Shown one piece after another: positions 13,734-14,436 of a DNA stretch of 14,436 nucleotides. Where the stretch lies: positions 1 to 14,436 of the forward strand of contig NZ_UQKJ01000049.1 in NCBI RefSeq assembly GCF_900541605.1, given 5' to 3'. Position 1 is the stretch's first letter. Each line of letters begins with the position of its first letter. The position numbers were made by a program, and so were the translations under genes. The stretch is from an uncultured Dialister sp. (GTDB lineage Bacteria; Bacillota; Negativicutes; Veillonellales; Dialisteraceae). The notes below the pieces were generated by a model that did no database searches, was not told where the DNA came from, and saw only the letters and a program-made list of their open reading frames with translations.

Positions 13734-13901
13734 TGATGGATAGAGTCATTCGTGCGGGGGCTTCTAGCTGCTAGCTCCTGGCTTCTAGGAAAGCTGGCCA
13801 GCCTACGGCACGAATAACTGACGGAAATATCAGGAAAAAACGCCGCAGGCTGATCAGTTTTTCTGGAAACTTCCGCTCCCAATGACGTGCCCCATCAGCA
13901 T
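13734..13901. repeat. Composite intergenic element, copy 5
   Basis: The left half is nearly the same as copy 4: GATGGATAGAGTCATTCG, GGGGGC, heptamers TTCTAGC, TGCTAGC, TCCTGGC, TTCTAGG (13762-13789), then AGGAAAGCTGG and CCTACGGCACGAATAACT, the inverted partner of 13744-13755 with one mismatch. The right half keeps CGGAAA, CGCCGCAGGCTGATCAG and AATGACG...CAGCAT, but the right heptamer zone has decayed to about one unit. It lies between convergent terminators of the DUF697-like gene and rpmB. Confidence 0.82.
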
Positions 13902-13919
13902 ACCAGAATCCAGCCATGC

Positions 13920-13941
13920 AAAAAAGCCGGCATATGCCGGC
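13920..13941 (-). terminator. Probable rpmB terminator
   Basis: The 16-base palindrome GCCGGCATATGCCGGC (13926-13941) is followed on the minus strand by six T residues (A run at 13920-13925). It lies 17 bases beyond the rpmB stop codon. Confidence 0.8.
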
Positions 13942-13957
13942 CGAAAATGCAGATAAA

Positions 13958-14149
13958 TCAGATATCTCTGTTTACTCTATGAGAACGAAGGCAACGAGTG
14001 CAGACATTCATTCTCTTGACCTGTCCGTCTACTAATACGCGAACTCTCTGGATGTTCGGCTTCCAGGTTCTCTTTGTTTTCAGATGGGAATGGGATACGT
14101 TGAATCCCGTAGCGGTTTTCTTGCCGCAGATTTCACAATAATTAGCCAT
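13958..14149 (-). CDS. rpmB: 50S ribosomal protein L28
   Basis: 63 residues, the full bacterial length. Structural protein of the large ribosomal subunit. Begins MANYCEICGKKTATGFNVSH and ends RVNRDI. Two CxxC pairs (C5/C8 and C50/C53) make it the zinc-binding form of L28, as opposed to the cysteine-free paralogue some bacteria use when zinc is scarce. Start: ATG 14149 with AAGGAGG (14158-14164 on the complementary strand) 8 bases upstream. It stands alone between its own promoter and terminator. Confidence 0.97.
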   Translation of the reverse strand: MANYCEICGKKTATGFNVSHSHLKTKRTWKPNIQRVRVLVDGQVKRMNVCTRCLRSHRVNRDI

Positions 14150-14189
14150 GTGCTACACCTCCTTGCACTTCCGCAATTGCAACATTCAT

Positions 14190-14218
14190 AATATATCACA
14201 ATTGCTTTTTTTAAGCAA
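14190..14218 (-). promoter_or_regulatory. rpmB promoter
   Basis: On the minus strand TTGCTT (14218-14213), a 17-base spacer, and TATATT (14195-14190) with an extended TGA just before it. This is the best -35/-10 pair in the window. It shares the TGATAT(A/T)(A/T)T extended -10 form with the two promoters at 9315-9386. The leader before the ATG is about 35 bases. Confidence 0.75.
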
Positions 14219-14297
14219 GTATTTTGCGCCATGGAATTTCATGAATTATGGAATTATAATGAAAATAGAGAATTGTGGTTTGTAGAGCTACAATGTT

Positions 14298-14436
14298 CGG
14301 CGCTTACGGGTAGAGTCATTCGCATGGAGCTTCTAGCTTCTAGCTTCTAGCTTCTAGCTTCTAGCTTCTAGCTTCTGGCTGCTAGCTTCTAGGAAAACTG
14401 ATTCGCCTGCGGCGCTTTCCATCTGTTGTTTCCGCC
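14298..14436 (+). repeat. Composite intergenic element, copy 6, with expanded heptamer array; runs off the window
   Basis: CGGCGCTTACGGGTAGAGTC, ATTCGCATGGAGC, then nine 7-bp units at 14331-14393 (six perfect TTCTAGC, then TTCTGGC, TGCTAGC, TTCTAGG), AGGAAAACTGATTCGCCTGC, GGCGCTTTCC and ATCTGTTGTTTCCGCC at the window end. It matches the reverse complement of the right half of copy 4 almost base for base, apart from five extra TTCTAGC units. The stretch 14219-14297 before it holds no gene or clear signal. Confidence 0.88.

Overview
The window looks like a chromosomal segment of an anaerobic, diderm Firmicute (Negativicutes, probably Veillonellaceae-like such as Dialister or Megasphaera; genus not certain). 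The cues are a clostridial-type single-chain pyruvate:ferredoxin oxidoreductase, a zinc-ribbon type L28, and a YibQ-type envelope protein normally found in bacteria with an outer membrane. Coding is dense and housekeeping in character. No phage, plasmid, CRISPR, tRNA or rRNA is visible. What stands out is the intergenic DNA.

Layout. Positions 146-3685 (-) hold nifJ, encoding pyruvate:ferredoxin oxidoreductase. A 415-bp divergent spacer with a candidate LysR box separates it from a LysR regulator (4101-5024, +), which is translationally coupled to a small single-pass membrane protein (5024-5329). A second tight + operon (5721-8125) encodes a hotdog acyl-CoA thioesterase, glutamate racemase MurI, a membrane-anchored protein of unknown function and an F420-0:gamma-glutamyl-ligase-like protein. 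Its junctions overlap or nearly touch, and it ends at a strong bidirectional terminator. A D-2-hydroxyacid dehydrogenase (8330-9274, -) is divergent from a YibQ-type divergent polysaccharide deacetylase (9432-10832, +), each with its own extended -10 promoter. Then come an SDR oxidoreductase (11207-11932, +), a repeat-rich DUF697-like/coiled-coil protein (12043-13551, +) with a possible small overlapping ORF, and rpmB (13958-14149, -).

Repeats. At least six full, partial or edge-truncated copies of one composite intergenic element lie in 14.4 kb, at about 1-40, 5373-5660, 8190-8249, 10862-11055, 13734-13901 and 14298-14436. The element has inverted ends around AGTCATTCG, tandem 7-bp units (TTCTAGC-like) in its arms, and a shared core. 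Two copies with the same flanks differ in heptamer number (4 versus 9), so it behaves like a variable-number repeat. Two further 7-bp arrays of different sequence lie at 8266-8334 (TCTCAAA/TCTTAAT) and 11082-11109 (GCTCAAG). One element copy is interrupted by a 161-bp near-palindrome (5421-5581) that looks like a MITE. This family of 7-bp arrays and the nested insertion are the least ordinary content of the window.

How the genes relate: nifJ supplies acetyl-CoA and reduced ferredoxin, and the divergent LysR gene is a plausible regulator of it. MurI and the YibQ-type protein point to envelope biogenesis. The two oxidoreductases are generic, and their substrates cannot be read from sequence.
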